The position numbers and the translations under genes were made by a program. A stretch of 64,000 nt of DNA from Cryobacterium sp. (GTDB lineage Bacteria; Actinomycetota; Actinomycetes; Actinomycetales; Microbacteriaceae): positions 1 to 64,000 of the forward strand of contig NZ_JAODBG010000082.1 in NCBI RefSeq assembly GCF_025463825.1, in the 5' to 3' direction. Of this stretch, positions 8,746 through 18,258 are shown in pieces. Under the pieces are notes generated by a model. That model was not told the DNA's origin. It did not search any database and was given only the letters and a program-made list of their open reading frames with translations. Position 1 is the first letter of the stretch. Each line of letters opens with the position of its first letter.

Positions 8746-9363
8746 GTGACTGCCACGACTACCTTCGCCCTTGTCCGCCACGGCCAGACCGACTGGAACG
8801 CCGCCGGGCGCATCCAGGGGGCGACCGACGTGCCGCTGAACGACATCGGCCGCGGCCAGGCGACCGACGCTGTCACGCCGCTGTCGCAGTACCAGTGGGA
8901 CTTCGTGGTGGCCTCACCGCTGTCGCGTGCGGCCGAGACCGCTGACATCATCGCGGTCGACCTTGAGCTGGAAGTGATCCGGCACCTGCCCGGACTCGTG
9001 GAGCGCAACTACGGACCGGCCGAGGGGCTGTCCGCCGGGCCCAAGCTCGACGCGTTGCGCGTCGACGGAAGTTACGGCTCGTTCCGCGGCGCCGAGGCCG
9101 AGGACAGCGTGTCGGGCCGCGGCCTGGGCGCGCTGCGGGAACTGGCCGAGGACTACCCGGGCGCGCGGATCATCGTGGTCTGCCACGGCACGCTCATCCG
9201 GCTCAGCCTGATGGCCGCGCTCGAGCGGGACATTCCGCCCATCACGAACGCCGCCATGTCGGTCGTGCAGTTCAACCCGGTCTCCGGCTGGACCGCCACC
9301 GTCATCAACAACGAACTCCTCGACGCGGACACCCTCGACGCCGGGGCCCTCGCCGCCCTCTGA
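8746..9363 (+). CDS. histidine phosphatase family protein (phosphoglycerate-mutase-like)
   Basis: This 205-residue protein of the branch-1 histidine phosphatase superfamily starts with a GTG codon (VTATTTFALVRHGQTDWN). The catalytic RHG motif (about residues 10-12) supplies the phosphorylated His. The conserved SPLSRAAETA, ERNYGPAEG and VVCHGTLIRL blocks supply the other active-site Arg, Glu and His. Family members include phosphoglycerate mutases, alpha-ribazole phosphatase and broad phosphatases; the sequence alone does not decide between them. It is a single gene followed by a 68-bp palindrome before the convergent methyltransferase. Confidence 0.9.
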   Translation: MTATTTFALVRHGQTDWNAAGRIQGATDVPLNDIGRGQATDAVTPLSQYQWDFVVASPLSRAAETADIIAVDLELEVIRHLPGLVERNYGPAEGLSAGPKLDALRVDGSYGSFRGAEAEDSVSGRGLGALRELAEDYPGARIIVVCHGTLIRLSLMAALERDIPPITNAAMSVVQFNPVSGWTATVINNELLDADTLDAGALAAL

Positions 9364-9390
9364 CCGTCCGCGGAACCCCCTCCCCTCAGC

Positions 9391-9458
9391 CAACTGTTCC
9401 CGCTGCGGACAACTGGTCCCGGCACACCGGGTGCAGATGCCCGATTCGGCAACAGTTG
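9391..9458. repeat. 68-bp palindromic repeat, family P1, copy 1
   Basis: This imperfect long palindrome begins CAACTGTTCCCGCTGCGGAC and ends GGCAACAGTTG, with its centre at about ACCGG. It lies between the convergent 3' ends of the histidine phosphatase and the methyltransferase. Three related copies of the same length lie at 15582, 18972 and 22539. When transcribed from either side it would fold into one 30-bp hairpin, so it could act as a two-way terminator. Confidence 0.85.
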
Positions 9459-9471
9459 CGAGGCCGCGTGC

Positions 9472-10632
9472 CTAGCGGCGGGTGGAGACCGTGACCGTGA
9501 ACTTGGTGTTGCGCCCCACCTGGTGGGTCTGGCCCACGATGCGGGTGAGCGCCGGGCGGTAGCCCAGGTGCGTGTTCCACACACACCAGAGTTCGCCGCC
9601 GGGGCGCAACACCCTGGCCGCATCCTCGAATAGCTTCAGCGCGATGCCCGCGTGTACCGACGAGCCGATGTGGAACGGCGGGTTGAGCACGATCAGCTCG
9701 GCCGACGCATCCGCTTGCGCGCTCAACGCATCCTCACGCAGCACCCGCACCCGGTCATCGACGCCGTTGGCGCGCATGGTCGCCGCGGCCGAGGCGACCG
9801 CGGCAGCGGACTGGTCGGTGGCCAGCACCTGCAGGCTCGGCCGGCGCAGGGCGAGCGCGGCGGCGAGCACCCCGGTGCCGCAGCCCAGGTCGATCGCGGA
9901 CGTGGCACCCGGCTTCATGCGGTCGAGGAATTCGAGCAGGTAGCGGGTGCCGATGTCGATGGTCGTGCCCGCGAACGCCGCGCCGTGCGCGCTCACCGTG
10001 AGCCCGAGGTCGGCGTGCTCGACCGACCGCGGCCACTCGGACTCCCCCGACGCCGGCCGGATCGGCTGCGTCGCCAGCAAGACGCGCGACTTCTGCCGCG
10101 CCGGGCTCACCTGCACCTCACCGAAATGCCGCCGCAGCACCTCGTTCATCGCCACGCTCATGTGTTTGATGCGGCCGCCTGCCACCACGGTCACGTCGTC
10201 AGCAGCAAACCGGGCGATGGCGCCGGCCAGTTCATCGAGCGCGGCCAGGCTGCGAGGAAGCTGCAGCAGCACCAGACGGGCGCCGCTGAGCAACTCAGCG
10301 GCCAGTGGCAGGTGCCGGTACGCCCCGGCCAGACCGGGCACGGTGGCCTGCAGATGGGCCGTGTTCAGGTTGAGGGCTCGCTGCCCCGACAGGGCATCCT
10401 GGGACACGCGGATGTCGGCGGGGACGTCCAGCCGCTCACTTAGCTGCGCGGCGGCGGCGAGGGTCAACGCGCCGTAGTGGTCCTCAAGCACCACGACCTC
10501 GCCGGGGCCGGCCGTGGCCAGCGCGGCCGCGGCCTCGTCGAGGATCAGCCGGTCGCTGGCGTCGACGGCGAAGAGGTTCGTCGCCTCGACATCGGGCCGG
10601 CGCCGCAGGCTCTCGAACGGGAAGTCAGGCAT
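9472..10632 (-). CDS. class I SAM-dependent methyltransferase, RsmC/RlmG-like
   Basis: This 386-residue protein has two Rossmann-type halves, as in the 16S/23S rRNA guanine-N2 methyltransferases RsmC and RlmG. The N-terminal half is probably non-catalytic (LILDEAAAALATAGPGEVVV). The catalytic half has motif I AIDLGCGTGVLAAALAL, the acidic loop LATDQSAAAV and the target-base motif LNPPFH (NPPF). The ATG at 10632 (MPDFPFESLRRRPD) is chosen because the frame upstream of it has no family similarity. It is divergent from the SNF2 helicase, with 133 bp between starts. The exact rRNA target cannot be stated from sequence alone. Confidence 0.88.
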   Translation of the reverse strand: MPDFPFESLRRRPDVEATNLFAVDASDRLILDEAAAALATAGPGEVVVLEDHYGALTLAAAAQLSERLDVPADIRVSQDALSGQRALNLNTAHLQATVPGLAGAYRHLPLAAELLSGARLVLLQLPRSLAALDELAGAIARFAADDVTVVAGGRIKHMSVAMNEVLRRHFGEVQVSPARQKSRVLLATQPIRPASGESEWPRSVEHADLGLTVSAHGAAFAGTTIDIGTRYLLEFLDRMKPGATSAIDLGCGTGVLAAALALRRPSLQVLATDQSAAAVASAAATMRANGVDDRVRVLREDALSAQADASAELIVLNPPFHIGSSVHAGIALKLFEDAARVLRPGGELWCVWNTHLGYRPALTRIVGQTHQVGRNTKFTVTVSTRR

Positions 10633-10765
10633 CCGCTCAGAATAGCCGCCCGAACCCGGCCAGGACCGCCCGGCCGGCCCGGAACTCGAACGGCTCCCGA
10701 GGGCCGGTGCGGCGTGGGACAATAAGAGACCCCTGCTCACCGAACCGACACGGAAACCGCACCCC

Positions 10766-13700
10766 ATGGCCCACAACCTCAGCGACCTGCAGATCGCCCG
10801 CCTCGTCGGGCCGCAGGCGTACTCGCGCGGGGTGCGGTATGCCAAGGAGGGCCGGGTCGAAGACCAGATCTGGCAGCTGGGCGGCAGCCGCCTGCTCGGC
10901 ACCGTCGGCGGCACCCAGGCACGCCCCTACGACGTCACTGTCACCTTCCAACAGGATGCCAGCGGCACCGTCGTCCGCGCGTCGGGCACCTGCAGCTGCC
11001 CGGTGGGCCTGAATTGCAAACACGTCGTCGCGCTGCTGCTGGCCAGCCGATCCACCGCCGCCGACCTCGCCCGCGCCCCGCACGCCGCCGCACTGGCCCA
11101 GCGGGCGCGCACCGCCGCGCCCGCCACCTGGCAGAGCGCCCTGGCTCCGCTCACCCGCACCCCAGAGGCCGAACCGACCACCGGAACCGCCCTTGCGCTG
11201 CAGTTCGAGCTGCTGCCGCCCCCGCGCGCCGCCCGGCTGCCCGCCCCCGCGATCTCCCTGGCCCGCCTCGGCGTACGACCCATGGTGCGCGGCAAGAAGG
11301 GCAAGTGGATCCGCGGCAATCTCACCTGGGACAACCTCGCGTACTCGCGCGGCATGCTCAACCGCACCCAGCTGCGCGTGCTCAGCGCCCTCTTCGAGCT
11401 GTACTCGGCGGGGCAGCGCTACCACGTGACCACCGACCCGTGGCTGCACTTGGACGGCTTCGCCAATCGCGCCCTCTGGGGGCTGCTCGGCGAGGCCCGT
11501 GAGGCCGGCATTCCCTTCATCGGCACCACGCCCGGGCAGGACCCGGTGCTCGTCGCCAAGGATCCGGCGGAGCTGTCCCTCGACATCCGGCGGGGCGAGT
11601 TCGGCCTCACCCTTTTTCCCACCCTCTCGCTGGACGGGCGCACCCTGGACCGCAGCGCCCTGGGCTACATCGGCGACCCGGCGCACGGCGTGTTCACCTG
11701 GGCGCCCGACACCGCCGACCTGCGCCTCACCATCGCCCCGCTGGCCCGTCCGGTGGGCCGCGATCTGCGGGTCCTCGCCTCGTCGCAGACCCCGATCACC
11801 GTGCCGCGCGACGAGGAGAACGTCTTCCTGGCCGATTTCTACCCGTTCCTGCGCGGCCAACTCTCGCTCACCAGCACCGACGAATCCTTCGACCTGCCCG
11901 ACACCGCCCGCCCGGTCCTGGCCCTGTCGATCAGCGCCCAGGCGGATGCCCGCATCACCCTGCACTGGGACTGGCACTACACCGGCGGCGCCGGCAGCTC
12001 GGGTGACCCCACGATCGCGCCCCTCCGCGGAGCCGCCACCACACACGCGCCGGCCGGCTACCGGGACACCGCGGACGAGGCCCGCATCTTGCATGCCGTC
12101 ACCGGCATATTTCGCGATTTCCCCGCCCACCTGCCCGCCCTGTTCGCGGCGACCCAGCCCGGCCAGGCCGATGCGGCACCCGCCGCCGCCGGCGCCCCGG
12201 ACTCCCCCGGCCTGCTCCGCGCCGATGCCACCCTCGACGGCGCCCGCATGATCGAATTCCTCGAGACCGTTCTGCCGGTACTCGACGCGGCCGACGACAT
12301 CCTCGTGCAGTTCGTCGGTGAGGCCCCCGACTACCGCGAGGCCGCCGCCCCGCCCACCCTCACCTTCGCCACCTCCGCCCGCTCGGAGAGCCGGGACTGG
12401 TTCGACCTGTCGGTGCGGGTCACCGTCGACGGCGACGACGTGCCGTTCGACGAGGTGTTCCGGGCCCTGGCCACCGGCCAGGAACTGATGATCCTGCAGG
12501 ACGGCACCTACTTCAGTCTGGACCGGCCCGAGCTGCAACAGCTGCGCCGGCTCATCGAGGAAGCCCGCGGCCTGCAGGACTCGCCGAACGACTCGCTGCG
12601 GATCAACCGGGCCCAGTCCGACCTCTGGGAGGAGCTGCAGGACCTCGGCAGCGCCGAAGCCGAGGCCGCCGCCTGGCGCGACACCCTCGCCGGCCTGGCC
12701 GACGGCGCCGAGATCGCCACCCGGCCGCTGCCCGCGGCGGTGAACGCGTCCCTCCGCCCGTACCAGCAGACCGGATACGACTGGCTCGGCTTCCTGCACG
12801 ACACCGGCCTCGGCGGGGTGCTCGCCGATGACATGGGACTCGGCAAGACCCTGCAGGCCATCGCCCTGATCGTCGACGCGCGTGAACGCCAGTCCGACAA
12901 CAAGCCGTTCCTGGTCGTGGCTCCCACCAGTGTGGTGCACAACTGGGCCACCGAATGCGCCCGGTTCGCGCCCGGTCTCTCGGTCGCCGCCATCACCGAG
13001 ACAACCGCCAAGCGCGGCGCCTCACTGGGCCAGGCCGTGGCCACGGCGGATGTCGTGATCACCTCGTATACGCTGTTCCGGCTGGACTTCGACGAGTACG
13101 ACGCCGTCAGCTGGGCCGGCCTGCTGCTCGACGAGGCGCAGTTCGTGAAGAACCACAAGTCGCGGGCGCACCAGTGCGCCAAGCGCCTGCAGGCCCCGTT
13201 CAAGCTCGCCATCACCGGCACCCCGCTGGAGAACAACCTGATGGAGCTGTGGTCGCTGCTCTCCATCACCGCCCCCGGCCTGTTCCCCAATGCCGCCCGG
13301 TTCTCCGAGTACTACCAGCGACCCATCGAGACCCAGGCCGACGGCGACCGGCTCACCCAGCTGCGCCGGCGCATCCGCCCGTTCATGATGCGTCGCACCA
13401 AGGACCAGGTGGCCAGTGACCTGCCCGCCAAGCAGGAGCAGGTGCTCGAGCTCGAGCTGCACCCCCGGCACCGCCGGGTGTACCAGATGCACCTGCAGCG
13501 GGAACGGCAGAAGGTACTCGGCCTGCTCGGCGACCTCAACCAGAACCGGTTCGAGATCTTCCGTTCGATCACCATGCTGCGCCAGCTCAGCCTGGACGCC
13601 AGCCTCTACGACGACAAATATGCCGACATCCCCTCGAGCAAGCTCGATGTGCTGATGGAACTGCTCGAAGACGTCGTCGCGGAGGGGCACCGCACCCTGA

Positions 13701-14143
13701 TTTTCAGCCAGTTCACCGGCTATCTCAGCAAGGTGCGCGCCCGCCTCGACGCCGCCGGCGTCAGCTACTCCTACCTGGACGGCCGCACCCGCAACCGGGC
13801 CGCCGCGATCGACGGGTTCAAGAACGGCGACACCTCGGTGTTCCTGATCAGCCTCAAGGCCGGTGGGTTCGGCCTCAACCTCACCGAGGCGGACTACTGC
13901 ATCCTGCTGGACCCATGGTGGAATCCCGCCGCGGAGGCACAGGCCGTCGACCGCGCCCACCGCATCGGCCAGACCAAGAACGTCATGGTCTACCGGCTGG
14001 TGGCATCCGACACCATCGAGGAAAAGGTGATGGCGCTCAAGGCGGTTAAGGCCAAACTCTTCGACAGCGTGATGACCGACGGCGCCACGGGCGGCACCGG
14101 CCAGGGGCTCACCGCCTCCGACATCCGCGAACTGCTCGAGTAG
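10766..14143 (+). CDS. SWIM zinc-finger SNF2-family helicase (RapA/HepA-like)
   Basis: This 1125-residue Swi2/Snf2 ATPase is likely a dsDNA translocase acting on protein-DNA complexes or RNA polymerase. A SWIM zinc finger (CxC...CxH: Cys76, Cys78, Cys84, His86 in TCSCPVGLNCKHVV) starts the protein. A long variable region follows. The ATPase core has Walker A DDMGLGKT (about residue 690), the DEAQ box in LLLDEAQFVKN (about 789), TGTPLENNLMELW, and the C-terminal lobe with FSQFTGYLSK, LISLKAGGFGLNLT and the arginine-finger block RAHRIGQTK (about 1064). Motifs are complete, so it should be active. It is followed 7 bp later by a DUF1206 gene. Confidence 0.95.
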   Translation: MAHNLSDLQIARLVGPQAYSRGVRYAKEGRVEDQIWQLGGSRLLGTVGGTQARPYDVTVTFQQDASGTVVRASGTCSCPVGLNCKHVVALLLASRSTAADLARAPHAAALAQRARTAAPATWQSALAPLTRTPEAEPTTGTALALQFELLPPPRAARLPAPAISLARLGVRPMVRGKKGKWIRGNLTWDNLAYSRGMLNRTQLRVLSALFELYSAGQRYHVTTDPWLHLDGFANRALWGLLGEAREAGIPFIGTTPGQDPVLVAKDPAELSLDIRRGEFGLTLFPTLSLDGRTLDRSALGYIGDPAHGVFTWAPDTADLRLTIAPLARPVGRDLRVLASSQTPITVPRDEENVFLADFYPFLRGQLSLTSTDESFDLPDTARPVLALSISAQADARITLHWDWHYTGGAGSSGDPTIAPLRGAATTHAPAGYRDTADEARILHAVTGIFRDFPAHLPALFAATQPGQADAAPAAAGAPDSPGLLRADATLDGARMIEFLETVLPVLDAADDILVQFVGEAPDYREAAAPPTLTFATSARSESRDWFDLSVRVTVDGDDVPFDEVFRALATGQELMILQDGTYFSLDRPELQQLRRLIEEARGLQDSPNDSLRINRAQSDLWEELQDLGSAEAEAAAWRDTLAGLADGAEIATRPLPAAVNASLRPYQQTGYDWLGFLHDTGLGGVLADDMGLGKTLQAIALIVDARERQSDNKPFLVVAPTSVVHNWATECARFAPGLSVAAITETTAKRGASLGQAVATADVVITSYTLFRLDFDEYDAVSWAGLLLDEAQFVKNHKSRAHQCAKRLQAPFKLAITGTPLENNLMELWSLLSITAPGLFPNAARFSEYYQRPIETQADGDRLTQLRRRIRPFMMRRTKDQVASDLPAKQEQVLELELHPRHRRVYQMHLQRERQKVLGLLGDLNQNRFEIFRSITMLRQLSLDASLYDDKYADIPSSKLDVLMELLEDVVAEGHRTLIFSQFTGYLSKVRARLDAAGVSYSYLDGRTRNRAAAIDGFKNGDTSVFLISLKAGGFGLNLTEADYCILLDPWWNPAAEAQAVDRAHRIGQTKNVMVYRLVASDTIEEKVMALKAVKAKLFDSVMTDGATGGTGQGLTASDIRELLE

Positions 14144-14150
14144 TCCACTC

Positions 14151-14999
14151 GTGAGCAATCTTCCCGCCGACTCCGAGGCGGACCAGCCGGGCGACGCCCG
14201 CGAGCGGATGAAGCAGGCCGCCCAGCGCGCCCACCGCAGCCGGTCCGTACGCGCCTCGGCCCGGATCGGCCTGCTCGCCAATGGCCTGGTGCACGCCCTG
14301 ATCGGCGGTATCGGCCTGCAGATCGCCAACGGCGCCGCCGGCGAGGCCGACCAGCTCGGCGCGCTCAGCGCCATCGCCACTCGCCCGGGCGGTCTCGCCG
14401 TGCTCTGGCTGTCGACCGTGGCGTTGTGGGGCCTGGCCCTCTGGCAGGGCACCAACGCCGCGTTCAGCGTCGCCCCCAACCGGCGGGTACTGGTGTTCCG
14501 CCGGTCGCTGAATGTGGGCAAGGCGCTCGGCTTCGCCCTGCTCGGGACGGTCACCTTCTGGGTGGCCCTCGGCGCCCGGGCCGGCGGCGCTGACAGCGTG
14601 CGGCGTGCCGACGCCGCCATCGTCGACAGCCCGATCGGCCTGTTCCTGCTGCTCGTGGTGGGCAGCACGGTGGGCATCATCGGCGGCGGTCTGGTCTGGC
14701 GCGGGGTGCGCCGCAACTTCCGTGAGGAGCTGCGTCACCTCTGGGGCCCGACCAAGGTGATCGTGCTCTCCCTGGGTATCTTCGGGCACACCGCGAAGGG
14801 CGTCGCGTTCCTGGTCACGGGCGGGCTGCTGGTCGCCGCGGCGGTGTTCGCCGACTCCCGCTGGGTGGGCGGCCTCGACGCCGGGCTGCGATACCTGCTC
14901 ACCCTGCAGTCCGGGCCGATCCTGCTGAACCTGGTCGCCGCCGGTCTGATCGCGTTCGGCCTCTACCTCGTGGCCAGGGCCGCGTTCCTGCGGCACTGA
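14151..14999 (+). CDS. DUF1206 membrane protein
   Basis: The 282-residue integral membrane protein has a charged N-terminal head (to about residue 40) and then about six hydrophobic segments arranged as three similar pairs. Each pair contains a G-x-x-x-x-G-hydrophobic start such as ARIGLLANGLVHALIGGIG and FGHTAKGVAFLVTGGLLV. This is the DUF1206 layout common in Actinobacteria; its biochemical role is unknown. It starts at a GTG 7 bp after the SNF2 gene stop, so the two are probably co-transcribed. I see no functional link between them. Confidence 0.85.
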   Translation: MSNLPADSEADQPGDARERMKQAAQRAHRSRSVRASARIGLLANGLVHALIGGIGLQIANGAAGEADQLGALSAIATRPGGLAVLWLSTVALWGLALWQGTNAAFSVAPNRRVLVFRRSLNVGKALGFALLGTVTFWVALGARAGGADSVRRADAAIVDSPIGLFLLLVVGSTVGIIGGGLVWRGVRRNFREELRHLWGPTKVIVLSLGIFGHTAKGVAFLVTGGLLVAAAVFADSRWVGGLDAGLRYLLTLQSGPILLNLVAAGLIAFGLYLVARAAFLRH

Positions 15000-15050
15000 C
15001 CGTTACCCGTACGGCCCCGCGGCCTCGCAAGGCTGGGAGTTGGGTGCGGC

Positions 15051-15551
15051 ATGAACATTCGCGAGATTCCGCTCACCGCCGCCGACGGCTCCACCACCTC
15101 GCTGGCCGAGTACGCCGACAAGGTCGTGCTCGTTGTCAACGTGGCCTCCCGCTGCGGCCTCACCCCGCAGTACGAAACCCTCGAGCAGCTGCAGCGCACC
15201 TACGCCGACCAGGGCTTCACCGTGCTCGGCTTCCCCTGCAACCAGTTCGCCCTCGGTGAGACCGGCTCCAGCGAGAAGATCGCCGAGTTCTGCTCCACCA
15301 CTTACGGCGTCACCTTCCCGCTGATGGAGAAGACGAAGGTGAACGGCGGCTCACGGCATCCGCTGTACGCCGAGCTCACCCAGACGCCGGATGATGCGGG
15401 CAAGGCCGGCAAGGTGAAGTGGAACTTCGAGAAGTTCGTGATCTCGCCCGCGGACCCCATCCACCGGTTCCGCCCCACCACCCTGCCGGACTCCCCCGAG
15501 GTGATCGCGGCGATCGAGGCCGGCCTGGCCGAACTCCCCTCCGCGGCCTGA
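15051..15551 (+). CDS. glutathione-peroxidase-family thiol peroxidase
   Basis: This enzyme reduces hydrogen and organic peroxides through a cysteine. The 166-residue protein has the peroxidatic Cys35 in NVASRCGLTPQY, the block GFPCNQFALGE (Gln65, with Cys63 as a possible resolving residue) and KWNFEKFVI (Trp124, Asn125), the normal tetrad of Cys-type Gpx. Bacterial relatives usually take electrons from thioredoxin rather than glutathione, and actinobacteria lack glutathione, so a thioredoxin- or mycothiol-linked role is likely. It is a single gene with a P1 palindrome directly after it. Confidence 0.93.
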   Translation: MNIREIPLTAADGSTTSLAEYADKVVLVVNVASRCGLTPQYETLEQLQRTYADQGFTVLGFPCNQFALGETGSSEKIAEFCSTTYGVTFPLMEKTKVNGGSRHPLYAELTQTPDDAGKAGKVKWNFEKFVISPADPIHRFRPTTLPDSPEVIAAIEAGLAELPSAA

Positions 15552-15581
15552 CCGGCGCCGACGGGCGGCGCCCGTCTGCCC

Positions 15582-15649
15582 CATCTGTTGCCGAAGCGGA
15601 CAATTGCGCCCGGTGTGCCGGCAGCAATTGTCCGGATCGGGAACAGTCA
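15582..15649. repeat. 68-bp palindromic repeat, family P1, copy 2
   Basis: This is the least symmetric of the four copies. It has CTGTTGCCGAAGCGGACAAT on the left and CAATTGTCCGGATCGGGAAC on the right around a GCCCGGTGTGCCGG centre. It sits between the convergent 3' ends of the glutathione peroxidase and the cupin gene. The inner arms (GGACAATTGCGCCCGG) are shared with copies 1, 3 and 4. Confidence 0.8.
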
Positions 15650-15657
15650 CTGCCGGA

Positions 15658-16038
15658 CTAGCTCGTGGGCGGCAGCACGCCGTAGGACGCCGCACTGTGC
15701 ATCTCGATCGCCACATACGGTTCATCGCCGACCACGCGGGCGTTGTGCCCGGGCGGGATCAGGTAGGAGTCGCCGGGCTCGATGCTCGCGCTGGTGCCGT
15801 CGTCGAGCGTCGTCTCCAAGCGGCCGGAGATGCAGTAGCCCACGTGCAGCAGCTGGCAGGAGTTGGTGTGCACGACGGGCTGGATGTTGTCCGCCCACGT
15901 CCAGCCGGGTTGCATGGTCATGCGCCCGATCGAGAATTCGTCCAGGTGGACGAGTTCCAACAGGGTCTTCTCGGGCGCGCGGCGTTCGTCGGGTGAGGAA
16001 TGCGACTTCACCTGCAGGGTGTGCGTTGCGGTGGACAT
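15658..16038 (-). CDS. cupin-domain protein
   Basis: This 126-residue single-domain cupin has the first metal-binding motif in modified form (HTNSCQLLHVGYCISGRLET) and the second as SIEPGDSYLIPPGHNARVVG, with PGH and the conserved Gly/Pro turns. Such proteins are small sugar isomerases, metal-dependent enzymes or ligand-sensing modules; nothing here decides. A Trp-rich WTWADNIQP segment precedes the barrel. The start ATG at 16038 has a plausible GGGAGG ribosome site just upstream on the minus strand. It is a single gene with no operon partner. Confidence 0.8.
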   Translation of the reverse strand: MSTATHTLQVKSHSSPDERRAPEKTLLELVHLDEFSIGRMTMQPGWTWADNIQPVVHTNSCQLLHVGYCISGRLETTLDDGTSASIEPGDSYLIPPGHNARVVGDEPYVAIEMHSAASYGVLPPTS

Positions 16039-16151
16039 GGTTCCCTCCCAGCATTGTGGGCCGATCGAGGGGCTCCGGCACGCGGCCCACTTCCGTGCGC
16101 GGCCTGTGACCCAGCCAGCGTAGACCTGGCCGGGGGCGGCGGTAAGCCCGG

Positions 16152-16853
16152 CTACCAGCCGATCCCAGCACCGGGTACCGAGGTGATCGTGACATCGAAG
16201 CCCGGGTACAGCTCGGGCCGGATGTCGTCGATCAGCTGCTGAAGGGCCGCGCCCTCGAGCACGGTGTGGTCGGTCTTCGTGCCGGAGTCCGGGTAGATCT
16301 CGACCTCCACGGTCACGGTGAAAACGTTCGCCCCGGTGATGAAGGATTGGTCGCCCACGGCCTTCTGCACCAGCTCGGTGACGCGCCTGATCTGCGGCTG
16401 GATGTCGAGCTCGGTGAAACCCACATTCTCGTGCAGCTCGTACGGGTCGCCGACCGCGTCGAGAATGGCGAGGGCCACCGGTGGGGCGTCGGCCTTGAAG
16501 CTCATGCCGAAACCCTCGTCGGCGATATAACCGTAGGCGTAGTCATCGGGGAACGTCGTGCGGATCTGCTCGATGGCGGTGCCGATCGGCCCCTGTCGCG
16601 CCTCGATCTCCGCCTCTTGTTCCGGCGTCAACGCCTCCGTGATCGGCGCGGGCCGGCTCTCCGGCACCGGCGTGGCCGAGATCACCGGGGTGGGCGACGC
16701 GTCCGGTGGCGGAGCGTCGGTAGCGGCGGGTTCGGTCTCGGCTGCCGCCAGCAGCGGCGGCACGGCGAGCAGGGCGACCACACCCACAGCCAGGATGATC
16801 ACCCCGGCCACGATCAACCTTTTTCGCATACCGCTACCGCCATTGCCAGCCAT
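16152..16853 (-). CDS. membrane-anchored secreted protein of unknown function
   Basis: I do not recognise a family. The 233-residue protein begins with a short Gly-rich head, a basic MRKR and a 20-residue hydrophobic helix (about 13-33) that is an uncleaved anchor or signal peptide. A Pro/Thr/Ala-rich linker follows (about 36-70, rich in DAPPPDASPTPV-type sequence), then a globular domain of about 160 residues. No cysteines are present. The layout fits a cell-surface protein exposed outside the membrane. A second start at the internal MRKRL is equally possible. It stands alone between the cupin and a monooxygenase. Confidence 0.65.
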   Translation of the reverse strand: MAGNGGSGMRKRLIVAGVIILAVGVVALLAVPPLLAAAETEPAATDAPPPDASPTPVISATPVPESRPAPITEALTPEQEAEIEARQGPIGTAIEQIRTTFPDDYAYGYIADEGFGMSFKADAPPVALAILDAVGDPYELHENVGFTELDIQPQIRRVTELVQKAVGDQSFITGANVFTVTVEVEIYPDSGTKTDHTVLEGAALQQLIDDIRPELYPGFDVTITSVPGAGIGW

Positions 16854-16937
16854 TGAAACCCCCGTCGTCTGCTGCCGAGGCTAGCCCAGGTGAGCGGATG
16901 CCCGCTGGCCCCCGTTCGCACCGGGACCTTGCGCGCC

Positions 16938-18242
16938 TCAGAAGTCGAGCAGGTTCTCCTTGAGGGTGGCGTGGGTGTATTCGGTGCCGGCCAGGCCGCG
17001 GCGCTGCAGTTCGGGCACCAGGCCGTCCACGATCTCGGCCACAGCCTGGCGGCTGAGCGCGCCGGAGATCAGGAAGCCGTCGCCGCCGACCTGCTCCATC
17101 GCATCCTGCATTTGCTGGGCGACGGTGGCCGGGGTGCCCACGAACGGCACCGCGTTCAGGCTCGGCATCGAGGCGAGCTCGCGCAGGGTGGCGGTGCCGG
17201 CCTCTCCGCCCTTGCGCAGGAATGCCTCAAGGGTGGTGCGGTGACCATTGGTGGTGATCTCGGGAACGGGAGCATCCATATCGAACTGGGTGAAGTCGAC
17301 ATTGGTCAGGGCGCTCAGATGGGCCAGGGAGACGTCCATGCCCTCCGGGGTCATCGTCGCCCGTCGGGCCGCCTTGGCCTGGGCCAGCTCATCGGTCTCA
17401 TCGAGCACCGGGCTCACCACGAACAGCACCTTGCAATCGTCGGGGTTGCGGCCGGTTTCCACCATGAGGGCACGGATGTCGTCCCGGTAGGCCTTCATCT
17501 CGGCGACGCCGGTCGCGGAGCAGATGATGGTGTTGGCATGTTTGGCGGCGAACGCGCGGCCGCGCGGGCTGCCGCCGGCCTGGCAGAGCGTGGGCTGACC
17601 CTGCGGGCCGGGCATCATGTTGAGCGGACCGCGCACCTTGTAGTACTTGCCGTCGTGGTCAATCGGGTGCACCTTCGTGTGGTCGGCGAAGACGCCGGTG
17701 TCGCGGTCGCGCACCAGAGCGCCCGGGTCCCACGAGTTCCACAGGCCCTTGACGACCTCGTATTCGTCGGCCATCTCATAGCGTTCGTCGTGTTCGTAGT
17801 GCAGGTCAAGGCCGAAGTTCTGCGCGGCGCGGTCCTCACTCGAGGTCACCACGTTCCAGCCGATGCGACCGTGGGTGAGGTTGTCGAGGGTGGCGTACAT
17901 GCGGGCCGTGATGAACGGCGGATAGAAGCTCGTTGATGCCGTGGCGATCAGGCCGATGTGCTTGGTGTGCTCGCCGAGCTTGGCCATCAGCGGCAGCGGG
18001 TCCTGCTTGGGGGCGTACATGTTGTACTTCAGGTCGGTCGCCATCGAGCCGCCGTGCACATCGGAGACCATCAGCGAGTCCTCGAACATGACGAAGTCGA
18101 ACTTGCCGCGCTCCATCATCTTCACGATGTCGACGTAGAACTCCCCGTCGATCCAGCTCTCGTCGTTGTTGCCGTCGAACTGGCCGAGCCAGGACGGAGA
18201 GGAGAAGTTGAGGAACCAGCCGAGGTGGAATTTGTTTGCCAT
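16938..18242 (-). CDS. NtaA/SnaA/DszA-family FMNH2-dependent monooxygenase
   Basis: This 434-residue luciferase-like monooxygenase has the group hallmarks KFDFVMFEDSLMVSD (about 49-63), ATLDNLTHGRIGWNVVTSS, YKVRGPLNMMPGPQGQPTLC (a substrate-loop block) and GGDGFLISGALSRQAV near the C-terminus. It shares the order MxxKFHLGWFLNF...SGEP-like start and the QAGGSPRGRAFAAKHA motif with the two genes at 19.4-21.8 kb, so it belongs to the same subfamily. It is transcribed leftward from a divergent region shared with a deacetylase. The upstream 11-mer CGGCGCATTTC also precedes the other monooxygenase operon, which suggests common control. The substrate is unknown; organosulfur or chelating compounds are typical. 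Confidence 0.88.
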   Translation of the reverse strand: MANKFHLGWFLNFSSPSWLGQFDGNNDESWIDGEFYVDIVKMMERGKFDFVMFEDSLMVSDVHGGSMATDLKYNMYAPKQDPLPLMAKLGEHTKHIGLIATASTSFYPPFITARMYATLDNLTHGRIGWNVVTSSEDRAAQNFGLDLHYEHDERYEMADEYEVVKGLWNSWDPGALVRDRDTGVFADHTKVHPIDHDGKYYKVRGPLNMMPGPQGQPTLCQAGGSPRGRAFAAKHANTIICSATGVAEMKAYRDDIRALMVETGRNPDDCKVLFVVSPVLDETDELAQAKAARRATMTPEGMDVSLAHLSALTNVDFTQFDMDAPVPEITTNGHRTTLEAFLRKGGEAGTATLRELASMPSLNAVPFVGTPATVAQQMQDAMEQVGGDGFLISGALSRQAVAEIVDGLVPELQRRGLAGTEYTHATLKENLLDF

Positions 18243-18258
18243 GACGAGAGGTTAGAAA

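Noticed and set aside
10637-12940. 767-codon open frame opposite the SNF2 gene
   Set aside because: It is a Gly/Val/Arg-rich shadow of a clear helicase gene with all catalytic motifs.
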